Assembly (NCBI RefSeq): GCF_040712075.1
Contig: NZ_JBFCVL010000003.1
Span: forward strand, 434,001-498,000
Direction of reading: 5' to 3'
Length of the DNA stretch: 64,000 bases
Origin: Fodinicurvata sp. EGI_FJ10296
GTDB lineage: Bacteria > Pseudomonadota > Alphaproteobacteria > DSM-16000 > Inquilinaceae
Position numbers and translations under genes: made by a program. The notes under the pieces were generated by a model, which saw only the letters and a program-made list of their open reading frames with translations, was not told the origin of the DNA and made no database searches. Shown here one piece after another: positions 8,873-17,639 of the stretch. Positions within the stretch are counted from its first letter, which is position 1, and each line of letters opens with the position of its first letter.

Positions 8873-9958
8873 CTATTCGGCGGCCATCTGGAAACCGGGC
8901 GTCGACCGCGACAGTGCGCTTTCCTCATCGGTCATTTCTCCGGCGATGGCTTCGAATAGCGGCGTCGACATGTAGCGTTCGCCCGTGTCGGGCAGCATGC
9001 AGAGGATCACGCTGCCCGGCTCGGCCCGTTCAGCGATCTGCATGGCGACGGCGAAAGTCGCTCCTCCCGAGATGCCTGTCAGGATGCCTTCCCGCCGTGC
9101 CAGTTTTTGCGCCCAGGCAATGCCATCGGCGCCGGCCACGGGGATCAACTCGTCATAAAGCGCGTCATCCACCGCTTCCTGCAGGACATCGGGTATGAAA
9201 TCAGGAGTCCAGCCCTGGATCGGGTGAGGCTCGAATGCGGGATGGCTTTCGGCGGGAGAGCGGTCGGGATTGCGTGCCTGTGTGTGACCGCTGCCCAGAA
9301 GCTGCGCATTGGCGGGTTCCGACAGCACGATCCTGGTTTCGGGTCGCTCGCGGCGCAGAACGCGACCCACGCCCGTCACCGTGCCGCCCGTGCCATAGCC
9401 CGTGACCCAGTAATCCAGCCGCTCGCCCTTGAAATCGGCAAGGATCTCACGGGCGGTTGTGTTCTCGTGGATGCGGGCATTGGCCTCCGTCTCGAACTGA
9501 CGTGCAAGGAACCAGCCATGCGCCTCAGCCAGTTCCACCGCCTTGCGATACATGCCGAAGCCCTTTTCAGCGCGCGGCGTGAGCACGACCTTTGCCCCCA
9601 TCATCCGCATCAGCTTGCGGCGCTCGACAGAAAAGCTGTCGGCCATCGTCACCACCAACGGATACCCCTTCGCCGCGCAGACCATGGCCAGTCCGATGCC
9701 GGTGTTGCCCGACGTCGCTTCGACCACCGTCTGGCCCGGGCTCAGGGTTCCATCGCGCTCAGCCTCCTCGATGATACTGAGCGCCAGCCGGTCCTTGACC
9801 GACCCGGCGGGATTGAAGGCCTCGGCCTTGACATAGAAATCCACACTGGCCGGCGCGAGTGAGTTGATCCGAATCGCGGGCGTGTCTCCCACGGTTTCCA
9901 GGACGCTGGCGAAAAGCCTGCCACGTCCTCTTGTTGTGCGCATCGTCATGTCGTCCAT
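8873..9958 (-). CDS. Cysteine synthase / cystathionine beta-synthase-like enzyme
   Basis: A fold-type II PLP enzyme: Lys55 in NPAGSVKDRLA binds the cofactor, EATSGNTGIGLA binds the substrate carboxylate, and GYGTGGTVTGVGR holds the phosphate. Family members make cysteine from O-acetylserine and sulfide; beta-cyanoalanine synthases share the same motifs. A 40-residue insertion after LSEPANAQLLGSG and a C-terminal tail beyond the usual end are slightly unusual. The ATG at 9958 has GGAGA 6 bases upstream. It is first of the minus-strand set with decarboxylase and nitrilase, and is divergent from the CadC-type regulator. Confidence 0.85.
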   Translation of the reverse strand: MDDMTMRTTRGRGRLFASVLETVGDTPAIRINSLAPASVDFYVKAEAFNPAGSVKDRLALSIIEEAERDGTLSPGQTVVEATSGNTGIGLAMVCAAKGYPLVVTMADSFSVERRKLMRMMGAKVVLTPRAEKGFGMYRKAVELAEAHGWFLARQFETEANARIHENTTAREILADFKGERLDYWVTGYGTGGTVTGVGRVLRRERPETRIVLSEPANAQLLGSGHTQARNPDRSPAESHPAFEPHPIQGWTPDFIPDVLQEAVDDALYDELIPVAGADGIAWAQKLARREGILTGISGGATFAVAMQIAERAEPGSVILCMLPDTGERYMSTPLFEAIAGEMTDEESALSRSTPGFQMAAE

Positions 9959-10029
9959 CGATCTTCTCCGTCCTGTCTCCATCGGGCCGGGGCATTCCGG
10001 CAGAAGGATGTATTCAGCACCGTTTCAAT

Positions 10030-10057
10030 CCTTGATCCTGAGGCCTTGATCCTGAGG
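10030..10057. repeat. Tandem 14-bp direct repeat
   Basis: Two perfect copies of ccttgatcctgagg lie back to back in the divergent region between the cysteine-synthase-like gene and the CadC-type regulator. It may be a slippage duplication or a two-site binding region for the neighbouring regulator. Confidence 0.7.
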
Positions 10058-10132
10058 CATCCGCTTCAGGCAAGCTTGACGGAGTTCTGAAGATTTCTTG
10101 TAGGAGTTGGCAATGGCGCTGTATGCTCTTCC

Positions 10133-11722
10133 ATGACCTGGGCATTCGGTGATTTTCGCCTCGACCCGGAGCGATTTCAGCTCAGCCGCTGCGGCAAACC
10201 GGTGCGGCTGGAGCCACAGGTCCTTTCGCTTCTTATCCATCTCATCCGAAACCGTGACCACATGGTCTCGAAGGACGAGCTCGTCACCGCGGTCTGGCAC
10301 GGTCAGGCAGTTTCGGACGCCAGCATCTCCAGCCGCGTCCGCTCGGCCCGTCAGGCGGTCGGCGACGATGGAACGCAACAGTCTGTTATCCGCACGGTTC
10401 ATGGCCGGGGATTCCGCTTCGTCGCCGAAGTAACGACCGTGCCGCCCGTACATGCGGCTTCCGCGGAGGCCTCTGGGGAGGCAGCCGGTGGGGAGATTGT
10501 CCACCAGTCTTCCGGCCGCCCGGGCGGCCTCCCCGGCGGACGGCCCTCAATCGCCGTGCTGCCGTTCCAGCGGCTCGGCATGGTACCGGCGCTCGCCATT
10601 CTGGGCGATGCGATCCCGCACGAAATCATCGAGGCATTGTCGCGGCTGCGCTGGCTTGCGGTGATTGCGCGGGGCTCGACCTTCCGGTTGCGGCAGCAGG
10701 CTGCAGATCTCGATCTCGTATCAAACGCACTGACGGCACGCTATATCCTGTCCGGGATCATCGAGTGCCCGGACCGCAGCATCGCTGTGACGCTCGAACT
10801 GACCGATACCAGCTCGCGCGAGATCGTCTGGGCCGACCGGCTCGTGGCACCCCTTGGCGAAATAGGCGACCTGAGGGCGCGGATCGTGGCTCATCTGGTA
10901 TCGGCGCTCGAAGTCCACATACCTTTCAACGAGGCACGCCTCGCGCGGCTGAGCGACCCCGAGGGGCTGGACGCCTGGGCGAACTACCATATCGGCCTCG
11001 GTCATTTGTACCGTTTCACGGCGGCCGACACGGCACTGGCGCAGGTTTGCTTCGAACGGGCGCTCAGGGCGGATCCCCAATTTGCGCGCGCTCATGCAGG
11101 GCTGTCCTTTACCAGCTTTCTCGACGCATTTCTGCACCTCACACCCGATTCGGCTTCAGCGGCCCGCGACGCGCGGCGTCACGCCGAACGCAGTCTGGAA
11201 CTGGACGCGCTCGACCCGTTTGCGAACTTTACAATGGGGCGCACGTTCTGGCTGACGGACGAGCCCGACATCGCCGCTGACTGGCTGGCGCGGGCGACGG
11301 CACTGAACCCCAACTATGCGCAAGGTTTCTATGCCACGGCTTTCACCGAAATGCTGACCGGGCAAGCGCCAGCCACGTTCGCCGCGCTCGACACCTCGCT
11401 GCATCTGAGCCCGCTCGACCCGCTGCTCTACGGCATGCACGGCGTCCGCGCGCAGATGCTGATACAGCAGGAGGACCACGAGGCCGCGGCGGGCTGGGCC
11501 GACCGTGCCGCCACCACACCCGGGGCCCATTACCTGATCTCCATGATTGCACTTGCCGCCAACGGGCTGGCCGGCCGTCACGACCAGGCAGCCCGATGGC
11601 GGCAGAAAGTCCGCCGGCTCAGACCGGATGCTACAGCGGCTCATTACTTCGCCGCCTTTCCAACGCGCGACACTGCGTCCCGGGCGCGCGTCGCCGCGGA
11701 ACTGCAGCGGTACGGCTTCTGA
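10133..11722 (+). CDS. CadC-type winged-helix regulator with TPR-like C-terminus
   Basis: Residues about 5-98 form an OmpR/CadC winged helix (FGDFRLDPERFQLSR at the start, IRTVHGRGFRFVAEV at the wing). About residues 137-245 hold the RPSIAVLPFQ module found in many alphaproteobacterial one-component regulators. The rest, to residue 529, is alpha-helical with tetratricopeptide-like repeats (LAQVCFERALRADPQFARAH). No transmembrane helix is evident, unlike classical CadC. It is transcribed divergently from the cysteine-synthase-like gene and could control that set; no strong ribosome-binding site precedes the ATG. Confidence 0.85.
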   Translation: MTWAFGDFRLDPERFQLSRCGKPVRLEPQVLSLLIHLIRNRDHMVSKDELVTAVWHGQAVSDASISSRVRSARQAVGDDGTQQSVIRTVHGRGFRFVAEVTTVPPVHAASAEASGEAAGGEIVHQSSGRPGGLPGGRPSIAVLPFQRLGMVPALAILGDAIPHEIIEALSRLRWLAVIARGSTFRLRQQAADLDLVSNALTARYILSGIIECPDRSIAVTLELTDTSSREIVWADRLVAPLGEIGDLRARIVAHLVSALEVHIPFNEARLARLSDPEGLDAWANYHIGLGHLYRFTAADTALAQVCFERALRADPQFARAHAGLSFTSFLDAFLHLTPDSASAARDARRHAERSLELDALDPFANFTMGRTFWLTDEPDIAADWLARATALNPNYAQGFYATAFTEMLTGQAPATFAALDTSLHLSPLDPLLYGMHGVRAQMLIQQEDHEAAAGWADRAATTPGAHYLISMIALAANGLAGRHDQAARWRQKVRRLRPDATAAHYFAAFPTRDTASRARVAAELQRYGF

Positions 11723-11921
11723 TCCCGATCTCATTCAAAGGGTGAAGGTTCGGAAGTTTTCAATTTTCGACTGCATACAAAAATGGTTACTTCTTCCGGA
11801 TTTGGCGGCAGAGTCCCCTCCTGGTTCGGTCGACAGTGCCAGCGGCAGTCCGGAACCCCGATGATACTGAACGGCAACGGGTCGCCAGCTGAAACATTTA
11901 AAAATATAAAAGGAGAACACA

Positions 11922-12365
11922 GTGGGGCTCATATCGTGGTTGAGAGACGTTTCCGGCGGCAAAACGTCCAGACAAATACAGAATAGATACGACAGAGCCA
12001 ACAAACGTGCCGTCGAATACATGGCTGTCGTTCAGTGGTATGTCGAGGAAGCCGATTACGACAATCCGCTCGTCCTTCAGAACTATGCCGATCTATACAA
12101 TCAGAAATTCCGACAGGGGCACAAGGCGATCCTTGCCGGCAATCGGAATGACATCGAGCGCAAGCTCGGCCATGCCAGAAATATCGGCACGAAGCAGAAC
12201 CCCTGGATCGCCGCCTTCGTCAGACCGTCCGAAGAAACGGTTTTTTGTGCCTATGTTCTGTTGCGCGACGATCAGCAACAGTTTGCGGTCGTAAAACCCT
12301 ACTGGTTTCTATCCTCGGGGGAAAAAGAGTCGGATTACAAGAAAGACGTCATGAGCTTTATGTGA
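11922..12365 (+). CDS. Hypothetical protein, 147 aa
   Basis: Not recognised. The GTG start has AGGAGAACACA immediately upstream and the upstream DNA is AT-rich. The protein is soluble, with a basic, helical N-terminal half (tyrosine-rich, ..VEYMAVVQWYVEEADYD..) and a C-terminal beta-like stretch with three tryptophans. It ends 16 bases from the end of the convergent LSGC-motif gene. It may be a partner of that protein, but the opposite orientation gives no operon evidence. Confidence 0.65.
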   Translation: MGLISWLRDVSGGKTSRQIQNRYDRANKRAVEYMAVVQWYVEEADYDNPLVLQNYADLYNQKFRQGHKAILAGNRNDIERKLGHARNIGTKQNPWIAAFVRPSEETVFCAYVLLRDDQQQFAVVKPYWFLSSGEKESDYKKDVMSFM

Positions 12366-12381
12366 CCAGCCGACACCGGCT

Positions 12382-13047
12382 TCAATTCAGATAGTGCAGT
12401 TTGATGTACTCCACCTGGCATGTCATCATGTCGAGCTCGAACTGCTGGCCATAAAATTTCCACCCTTTTTGCGGCAGGTTCACGCCGACGACGGTCATCA
12501 GCAGGCCTGCCTGCTGCATCGGCGACACGGCCCGGCCGTGCTTCCGGGTCCGGTAGCTATCGCGGTGGGTATAGTTCGTGAATCCGTTCGTATTCTGCTG
12601 AATGCGGCCATGATCGATCGTGCCTTCTTCGGTCTGATAATTGGCGTGTGCGACCTTTGCGGTGCCGTTCTTGTAGGTGGCGCTGGCGAAGGTGCAACCG
12701 CTCAGAGGTGCGGTGAACATGAGTCTGGCGTCGCTCCGCCCGGCGCTGGGCAGCGTGGCGGTCTTGGTATTGTCGGCTTCATAGGGTAGCCAGAATCCCG
12801 CCAGCGTATCGGACCCGGAATCCATGTGAGCCCACGAGACTTTCAGCGCCTTGATGCCATAGCTGCTTTTCCAGAACCGTTTAGACTTGCGGATCACATT
12901 GTCGAAACGGTCGTCGGGCTTGATCCGGAACATGCCGACCGCCTGAACCATGAATGGACAGACCCCGTTGGCCGACGTGTCCATGATCAGAAGATTGTAT
13001 TTCAGGAATTCACGCGGGTCTGAGATAAGCCCGGAAAGATCGGTCAT
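12382..13047 (-). CDS. Unknown protein with LSGC motif (possible deamidase-like fold)
   Basis: A 221-residue protein without signal peptide or membrane segment. Its striking feature is FTAPLSGCTF: Thr112, Leu115-Ser116-Gly117-Cys118, followed by His134 in KVAHANY. The LSGC motif with a downstream His and a Thr six residues before the Cys is the catalytic layout known from CNF1/BLF1-type glutamine deamidases. In BLF1 the Thr is also at -6; the Cys-His spacing is 12 there, 15 in CNF1 and 16 here. No global similarity can be claimed by eye. GGGGGCG precedes the ATG. Function is unknown; a secreted effector or a stress protein of the same fold are both possible. Confidence 0.7.
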   Translation of the reverse strand: MTDLSGLISDPREFLKYNLLIMDTSANGVCPFMVQAVGMFRIKPDDRFDNVIRKSKRFWKSSYGIKALKVSWAHMDSGSDTLAGFWLPYEADNTKTATLPSAGRSDARLMFTAPLSGCTFASATYKNGTAKVAHANYQTEEGTIDHGRIQQNTNGFTNYTHRDSYRTRKHGRAVSPMQQAGLLMTVVGVNLPQKGWKFYGQQFELDMMTCQVEYIKLHYLN

Positions 13048-13330
13048 TTTGCGCCCCCAGTTTGCCCCCGGCTTCCTGCTCCAGCATCCGGCCGTGGCCG
13101 GTAGTCGCCTTTTTTCGCTGCAGGATTGCCGACATCTGATTTTTTCTTGCTGTCAGGTTCAAATCTCTAGAGCCAGAAAACAGGTTTGGCAAGCAGATGA
13201 GAAGAAAGTTTCACCACCGGCCAGAGGGGACAGGATATCGTACCGACAGGCGGATATCGGTTTACCCCGATGGGAAGGGGCGCGTTTTCGCGCTATTCTG
13301 GTGCGGTAAACATGGGCCTGGAGGATAGCA

Positions 13331-14956
13331 GTGACGATCAGCCTCGGTGGTACGCAGCGATCGAGTGAAAACCTGTTTCACCGCGCTTTGAAGCTGGTCG
13401 CCGTCTGGCTGGCGGTTGGGCTTGCTTATCATATCGCAGCCCGAATCGGCTCCGGTGTCAGCATTGGCCCCATGGCGATCAGTCTTTTCTGGCCCTCCAG
13501 CGGTGTAGCGATGGCCGCCGTGGCCCTGCTTGGCCGTACGGCCATGCCACCGCTGTTTCTGGCGGCGACCTGGTTCTATCTGGGAACCGATGTCGCTCTG
13601 CTCTATGCCGTTATAGCCGGCGCAGGGGCCACTGCGGCCGCCGCGACCGGCGCCTGGCTGCTGCACCGGTTGGCTGGCGAAACGACACTGGACCGTTCCG
13701 CCGATCCCGCGATCCTGCTGTTCATCGCAGCCGTGGCAAGTGGCGGAATTTCCGGATTGACCGGCGCCGCGGCGATGGCGGCCGAGCATGGCGCCATCAT
13801 GTTCACTGAAATGTGGTGGGTCTGCTGGGTCGCCCATTTCACGGGTATCGCCTTCATTGCGCCGCTCATTCTGGTCTGGGGACGCCGGCGCGATCCCCTG
13901 CCCCGTTTCACCGCCGAAACCGGGCTGATCGTCGCCGGCAGTCTGGCCCTCGCAGGGATCGGCTATACCAATTTCATTGGCGGCGCCTTGATGGAAACCC
14001 TCTCCTATGCGGTATTCCCCGGGCTCATCCTTGCGGCGATACGCATGGATACCCGCATCACGACGGCTCTGCTGACGATCACGGCCGGGATCGCCATTAC
14101 TTGCACCGCATGGGGCCACGGCCCGTTCGCCGGCCATGATCCCATGTACGACCTGCTCTCGCTCCACATCCATCTGACGATCCTGGTCATGACGATCCTG
14201 GTCATCATGGCCGCCACCGAGGAACGGCTGCGCGCGGACCGGCAGTCCGCGGAAACGCTGGCGGCCCTGGCGCAGGCCGGCCGGATCAGCGCGCTCGGCG
14301 AAATGGCGGCCGGGCTGGCACACGAACTGAACCAGCCACTAGCGGCACTGAAAAGCTATGCTCAGGCTGCGGCACGAATGACCGACAGCGGCGACGCGCG
14401 AGGCGCCCGCGAGGCGGTGACCCGGATCGCCGCCATGGCTGACCGCGCCGCCGCCATTCTTCAGGGGATACGCGGATATATCGGCGGCCGCGGCGATCAA
14501 GCCGAAGACATTGCCCCGGCCATCTCTGTGCGCGAAGTGATCCGCCTGCTGGAGAACGATCCCGTCCGTCGCGCTGTCACGATCGATGTCGACATCGAAG
14601 AAGACCTTCCATTCGTCCATGCGGCACCCGTTCAGTTGCAGCAGGTTCTGGTCAACGTGATCCGCAACGCCTGCGAAGCCACAGGCCCCGGCGGAACAGT
14701 GCGCCTCCACGCCGAAACCGGCGACGGCAACCTTACGATCTCGGTGGACGATGACGGTCCCGGCCTCCCCGACCGGCCGGACCTGTTCACACCGTTCGCC
14801 AGCGAAAAGCCCAACGGGCTCGGATTGGGACTCGCCATCAGCAAAAGAATTGCCGAAGCGCACGGCGGCACCTTGACCGGCGGGACCGGACCGCTTGGCG
14901 GCGCCCGGATGACCCTGAAGCTGCCTGCGAGAGCCATCAGGCGCGCAGCCGCCTGA
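13331..14956 (+). CDS. MASE1-domain sensor histidine kinase
   Basis: The first 300 residues are a MASE1-type membrane sensor with about eight hydrophobic segments, including the SLFWPSSGVAMAAVALLG signature. The kinase core follows: H-box MAAGLAHELNQPLAAL (His near residue 330), N-box QVLVNVIRNACEA, G1 VDDDGPGLP and G2 GLGLGLAISKRIAEAHGG. ELNQPL is typical of FixL/DctB-group kinases. The GTG start follows GGAGGATAGCA. It lies 23 bases before the FixJ-type regulator gene and will phosphorylate it. The signal is unknown. Confidence 0.9.
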   Translation: MTISLGGTQRSSENLFHRALKLVAVWLAVGLAYHIAARIGSGVSIGPMAISLFWPSSGVAMAAVALLGRTAMPPLFLAATWFYLGTDVALLYAVIAGAGATAAAATGAWLLHRLAGETTLDRSADPAILLFIAAVASGGISGLTGAAAMAAEHGAIMFTEMWWVCWVAHFTGIAFIAPLILVWGRRRDPLPRFTAETGLIVAGSLALAGIGYTNFIGGALMETLSYAVFPGLILAAIRMDTRITTALLTITAGIAITCTAWGHGPFAGHDPMYDLLSLHIHLTILVMTILVIMAATEERLRADRQSAETLAALAQAGRISALGEMAAGLAHELNQPLAALKSYAQAAARMTDSGDARGAREAVTRIAAMADRAAAILQGIRGYIGGRGDQAEDIAPAISVREVIRLLENDPVRRAVTIDVDIEEDLPFVHAAPVQLQQVLVNVIRNACEATGPGGTVRLHAETGDGNLTISVDDDGPGLPDRPDLFTPFASEKPNGLGLGLAISKRIAEAHGGTLTGGTGPLGGARMTLKLPARAIRRAAA

Positions 14957-14979
14957 AGCCGATAGGACGGAGAACTGCC

Positions 14980-15642
14980 ATGAGATCATCACGGGACCGC
15001 GAAGCACACCCACTGGAGACCGTCTATCTGGTCGAGGACGACGACGATGTGCGCGACAGCACCTCGATGCTGTTGCGGGCCAGCGGCTTCACGGTCGAGG
15101 GATTCAGGGACGGCGACGCGTTCGAGACCGCACTTCCCGCCGACGCTGCGGGGTGTTGCGTTCTGGATGTGCGGCTGCCCGGACGCGACGGTCTCGCGCT
15201 TCACCAGGCCCTGACCGAGAACGGCATCGGACTGCCGGTGATCTTCATCACCGGTCACGGCGATATCCCCATGGCGGTCCGGGCGGTCGCCGCCGGGGCG
15301 CTCGATTTCCTGGAGAAGCCCTTCGACGAGACGGCGTTGATCGACCGCATCGAAAAGGCGTTCGAGATCGACCGGCGGCGGCGATCGCTCGATCTTGCCC
15401 AGGCGGGCATCGATGCCCGCATAGAACGGCTGACGGCACGCGAGCACGACGTTCTCCGGCTTATCCTCGACGGACGGCCGAACAAGGTGATCGCCTATGA
15501 ACTCGACGTCAGCATCCGCACGGTCGAGATCCACCGCGCCAATGTCATGCGCAAACTGGAATGCACGACGGCCTCCGATCTGGTCCGCACAGCCCTGTCA
15601 TCGACCGCCTATCGCAACCGGATCGACGTCGCGGAACGATGA
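14980..15642 (+). CDS. FixJ/NarL-type response regulator
   Basis: Receiver domain at residues about 13-125 with acidic pocket VEDDDD, phosphorylatable Asp63 (VLDVRLPGRDG), ITGHGD and Lys in FLEKPFDE. A LuxR-type helix-turn-helix follows at about 148-210 (LTAREHDVLRLILDGRPNKV, SIRTVEIHRANVMRKL). It matches FixJ architecture in length. It is cotranscribed with the MASE1 kinase and is the likely output of that pair. Target genes are not identifiable; no FixK-type gene is adjacent. Confidence 0.92.
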   Translation: MRSSRDREAHPLETVYLVEDDDDVRDSTSMLLRASGFTVEGFRDGDAFETALPADAAGCCVLDVRLPGRDGLALHQALTENGIGLPVIFITGHGDIPMAVRAVAAGALDFLEKPFDETALIDRIEKAFEIDRRRRSLDLAQAGIDARIERLTAREHDVLRLILDGRPNKVIAYELDVSIRTVEIHRANVMRKLECTTASDLVRTALSSTAYRNRIDVAER

Positions 15643-15744
15643 ACACCGCTCATGGGAGCTTCGTGCGTCTTTACGAAATTCAAACGATCACGCGGCTATG
15701 CGTCGGACGGGGAAGCAGCAAAAGCAACGCAAGGAGGGCCGGTG

Positions 15745-16884
15745 ATGCCGGATGAGGTGACGGTATTTTCCCGCGCGACGGAGGCCGGGACCCTGCGCCG
15801 ATCCGCGTTGACGGCGGCTGTCGTCGGACCGATCCTGATCGCGCTGAATCAGTGGGACGCTTTGACGGGATCGGCACCTGTGTCGTGGACGACCGCAGTT
15901 TTGACGGTCCTTGTGCCCTTCGTGGTCGCCACCATCGGCGCTGCAACCACCCCGAGACCGGCTGCCACCGCGATACCCGTTCCGGATTCCGGGCCGCCGT
16001 CGGCGCAAAGTGAAGACGATGTCCCGGCGACAAGCGACCGCACCGCACCGTCGGATGCGCCAGTGGCAACCGAGGCATTGCGTGATGCCAATTCGATCGG
16101 CCGCGATATGGGCGAAACGGCCCGGACGGTCAACGCCAACTCGCGCGAACGGCTGACCTTCATCGGCGATGTAGTGCGGGAGGCGCGACAGACGGCGGAC
16201 GAAGCGGCCAGGACCAAAGACGCGGCAAGCACTGCGACGCAGGCCCTGGCGACGGCCAAGGACGAAGCCAGCCGCGCGCACGCGCAGGTCGCCGATATGA
16301 CCCGGTCGGTTTCATCGGGCGCGGAAACGACCAGACAGGCCACGGAACGGCTTGCCGAGTTCAACAGCCGCTTTCAGGATATCGGCCGTATGGCGACCGA
16401 CATCTCGCGCATCGCCGAGCAAACCAACCTGCTGGCGCTGAATGCGACGATCGAAGCCGCACGCGCGGGCGAGGCCGGACGCGGATTCGCCGTCGTGGCG
16501 ACAGAGGTCAAGTCGCTGGCCAGAAGCGCGTCGTCATCGGCAAGCGAAATCAATGACCTGATCTCGGTTTTGTCCCCGGTTTCCGAGACGCTGACCACCC
16601 GTTTGACCGAATTGTCCGAGCGAATGACGGCGCTCGACCAGACCGGACGCGACGCCCATTCCCTGATCGAGACGATATCAGGAACGCTCGACCATGCGGC
16701 GTCCATGGCCGATCAGACGACGGCCCAGGCGGAAAACCAGACGATCGTGTTCACGGCGATGGTCGACAAGCTGGTTCAGATCGAGGAAGACACCGAGCGG
16801 GCGATAAAAGGCTCCGAGGCCAATATGGAGTTTGCAAGGCGCCTCGTGACCATCACCGACCAGGGTTTGGCCACGAGGTCATAG
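15745..16884 (+). CDS. Methyl-accepting chemotaxis-type protein without ligand domain
   Basis: The C-terminal signalling hairpin is unmistakable ([34 protein letters not shown]). N-terminal residues about 18-72 hold two hydrophobic segments with almost no loop between them, so no periplasmic ligand domain exists; a proline/alanine-rich linker follows. Sensing would have to be through the membrane, a partner or the cytoplasm. The ATG at 15745 follows AGGAGGGCCGGTG; the longer frame to 15652 is unsupported. It lies about 100 bases after the FixJ-type gene and may belong to that transcript. Confidence 0.88.
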   Translation: MPDEVTVFSRATEAGTLRRSALTAAVVGPILIALNQWDALTGSAPVSWTTAVLTVLVPFVVATIGAATTPRPAATAIPVPDSGPPSAQSEDDVPATSDRTAPSDAPVATEALRDANSIGRDMGETARTVNANSRERLTFIGDVVREARQTADEAARTKDAASTATQALATAKDEASRAHAQVADMTRSVSSGAETTRQATERLAEFNSRFQDIGRMATDISRIAEQTNLLALNATIEAARAGEAGRGFAVVATEVKSLARSASSSASEINDLISVLSPVSETLTTRLTELSERMTALDQTGRDAHSLIETISGTLDHAASMADQTTAQAENQTIVFTAMVDKLVQIEEDTERAIKGSEANMEFARRLVTITDQGLATRS

Positions 16885-17076
16885 AACCGCTCTGGCAATG
16901 CGGTAATGCACGTCAATGCCCCGCGCCGCATCACGGACCGCATCAAATACGACCAGCCGGGACATTTTCTCGGCGTAGCCACCGAGCGTGTGCTTGCCAG
17001 TTTCACACCGCAGCAAAGTCTCTGACGCCATTCGCGCAGCTCGGCGGGCCCATTCGTCCCTCGCGCTACATTTCAT
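16879..17076 (-). CDS. Possible small hypothetical protein, 65 aa
   Basis: This minus-strand frame overlaps the last codon pair of the chemoreceptor gene and fills most of the gap before the TAC operon. Its codons show a moderate preference for G/C at third positions and its helical, Arg/Ala-rich sequence is protein-like, but no clear ribosome-binding site precedes the ATG and no family is recognised. The rest of the gap (17077-17180) is AT-rich and holds the TAC promoter. Confidence 0.25.
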   Translation of the reverse strand: MKCSARDEWARRAARMASETLLRCETGKHTLGGYAEKMSRLVVFDAVRDAARGIDVHYRIARAVL

Positions 17077-17143
17077 GGCGATATTCTGATAGCGATACGC
17101 GCGCTATAAGGGTATTTTGCGGGCGCAACGTCAATATATCCGG

Positions 17144-17175
17144 TTGACAAAACGGCAAACTTAACCTAGGTGTTT
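17144..17175 (+). promoter_or_regulatory. Promoter and palindromic operator of the TAC operon
   Basis: TTGACA at 17144-17149 is a good -35 box. The palindrome ACCTAGGT (17164-17171), extended imperfectly to AACCTAGGTGTT, lies where the -10 region would be, immediately upstream of the GTG start at 17181. Antitoxins of HigA type repress their own operon by binding such palindromes. The -10 box itself is poor. Confidence 0.5.
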
Positions 17176-17180
17176 AGTAC

Positions 17181-17597
17181 GTGACCCAAGAACCGTTTTT
17201 GCTGGAGAAACCCTATGATGGCATTTTTTGTGTCGCGCGGGGCCGAAACGGTCGCATTTGCATTCTCAAATCTGAATGGTTGGTTGCGCTAGAAATTATT
17301 AAAGAAGATCGAAGAGAAAGCACCGTTCCAAATAAATATTTCGGGCGATGGCGTAATGGCGAGTATCTTGGTTCAGATGCGTTTCGTAACGAAGGCACCT
17401 ATAAATCAGGATTTGGACAAGAATATAAGATTTATGCTTTCAAAGGACGCCAATTGAGAATGTACGGTTCTGAAGTTTTGTTAGGTGGAGTAAATACGTT
17501 TTTGATCACAATGTGCATGAAGAAAAAACAAAATAAAATGAAAACTTCTGATGGCGCTGTTGCTTCCAAGAGGATCGGCACTATTCTAATGAGCTGA
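17181..17597 (+). CDS. HigB/RelE-like toxin of a TAC operon
   Basis: A 138-residue protein in strikingly AT-rich DNA compared with both flanks, suggesting acquisition by transfer. The C-terminal half has the strand order of RelE/HigB mRNA interferases: YKIYAFKGRQLRMYG, then NTFLITMCMKKKQNKM, a position where HigB toxins carry a Lys-rich strand, and a final helix. The N-terminal half is more diverged. It stands directly before an XRE antitoxin and a SecB-like chaperone, the gene order of Mycobacterium tuberculosis HigB1-HigA1-SecB(TA). Family assignment rests largely on that context; mRNA cleavage is inferred. Confidence 0.65.
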   Translation: MTQEPFLLEKPYDGIFCVARGRNGRICILKSEWLVALEIIKEDRRESTVPNKYFGRWRNGEYLGSDAFRNEGTYKSGFGQEYKIYAFKGRQLRMYGSEVLLGGVNTFLITMCMKKKQNKMKTSDGAVASKRIGTILMS

Positions 17598-17639
17598 GAA
17601 CTGAAACACAGGCTTGATCTTTAGGAACTGGAGATTAGT

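Noticed and set aside
13262-14323. 353-residue minus-strand frame
   Set aside because: Antisense to the MASE1 kinase and Gly/Arg/Gln-rich; no start signal.
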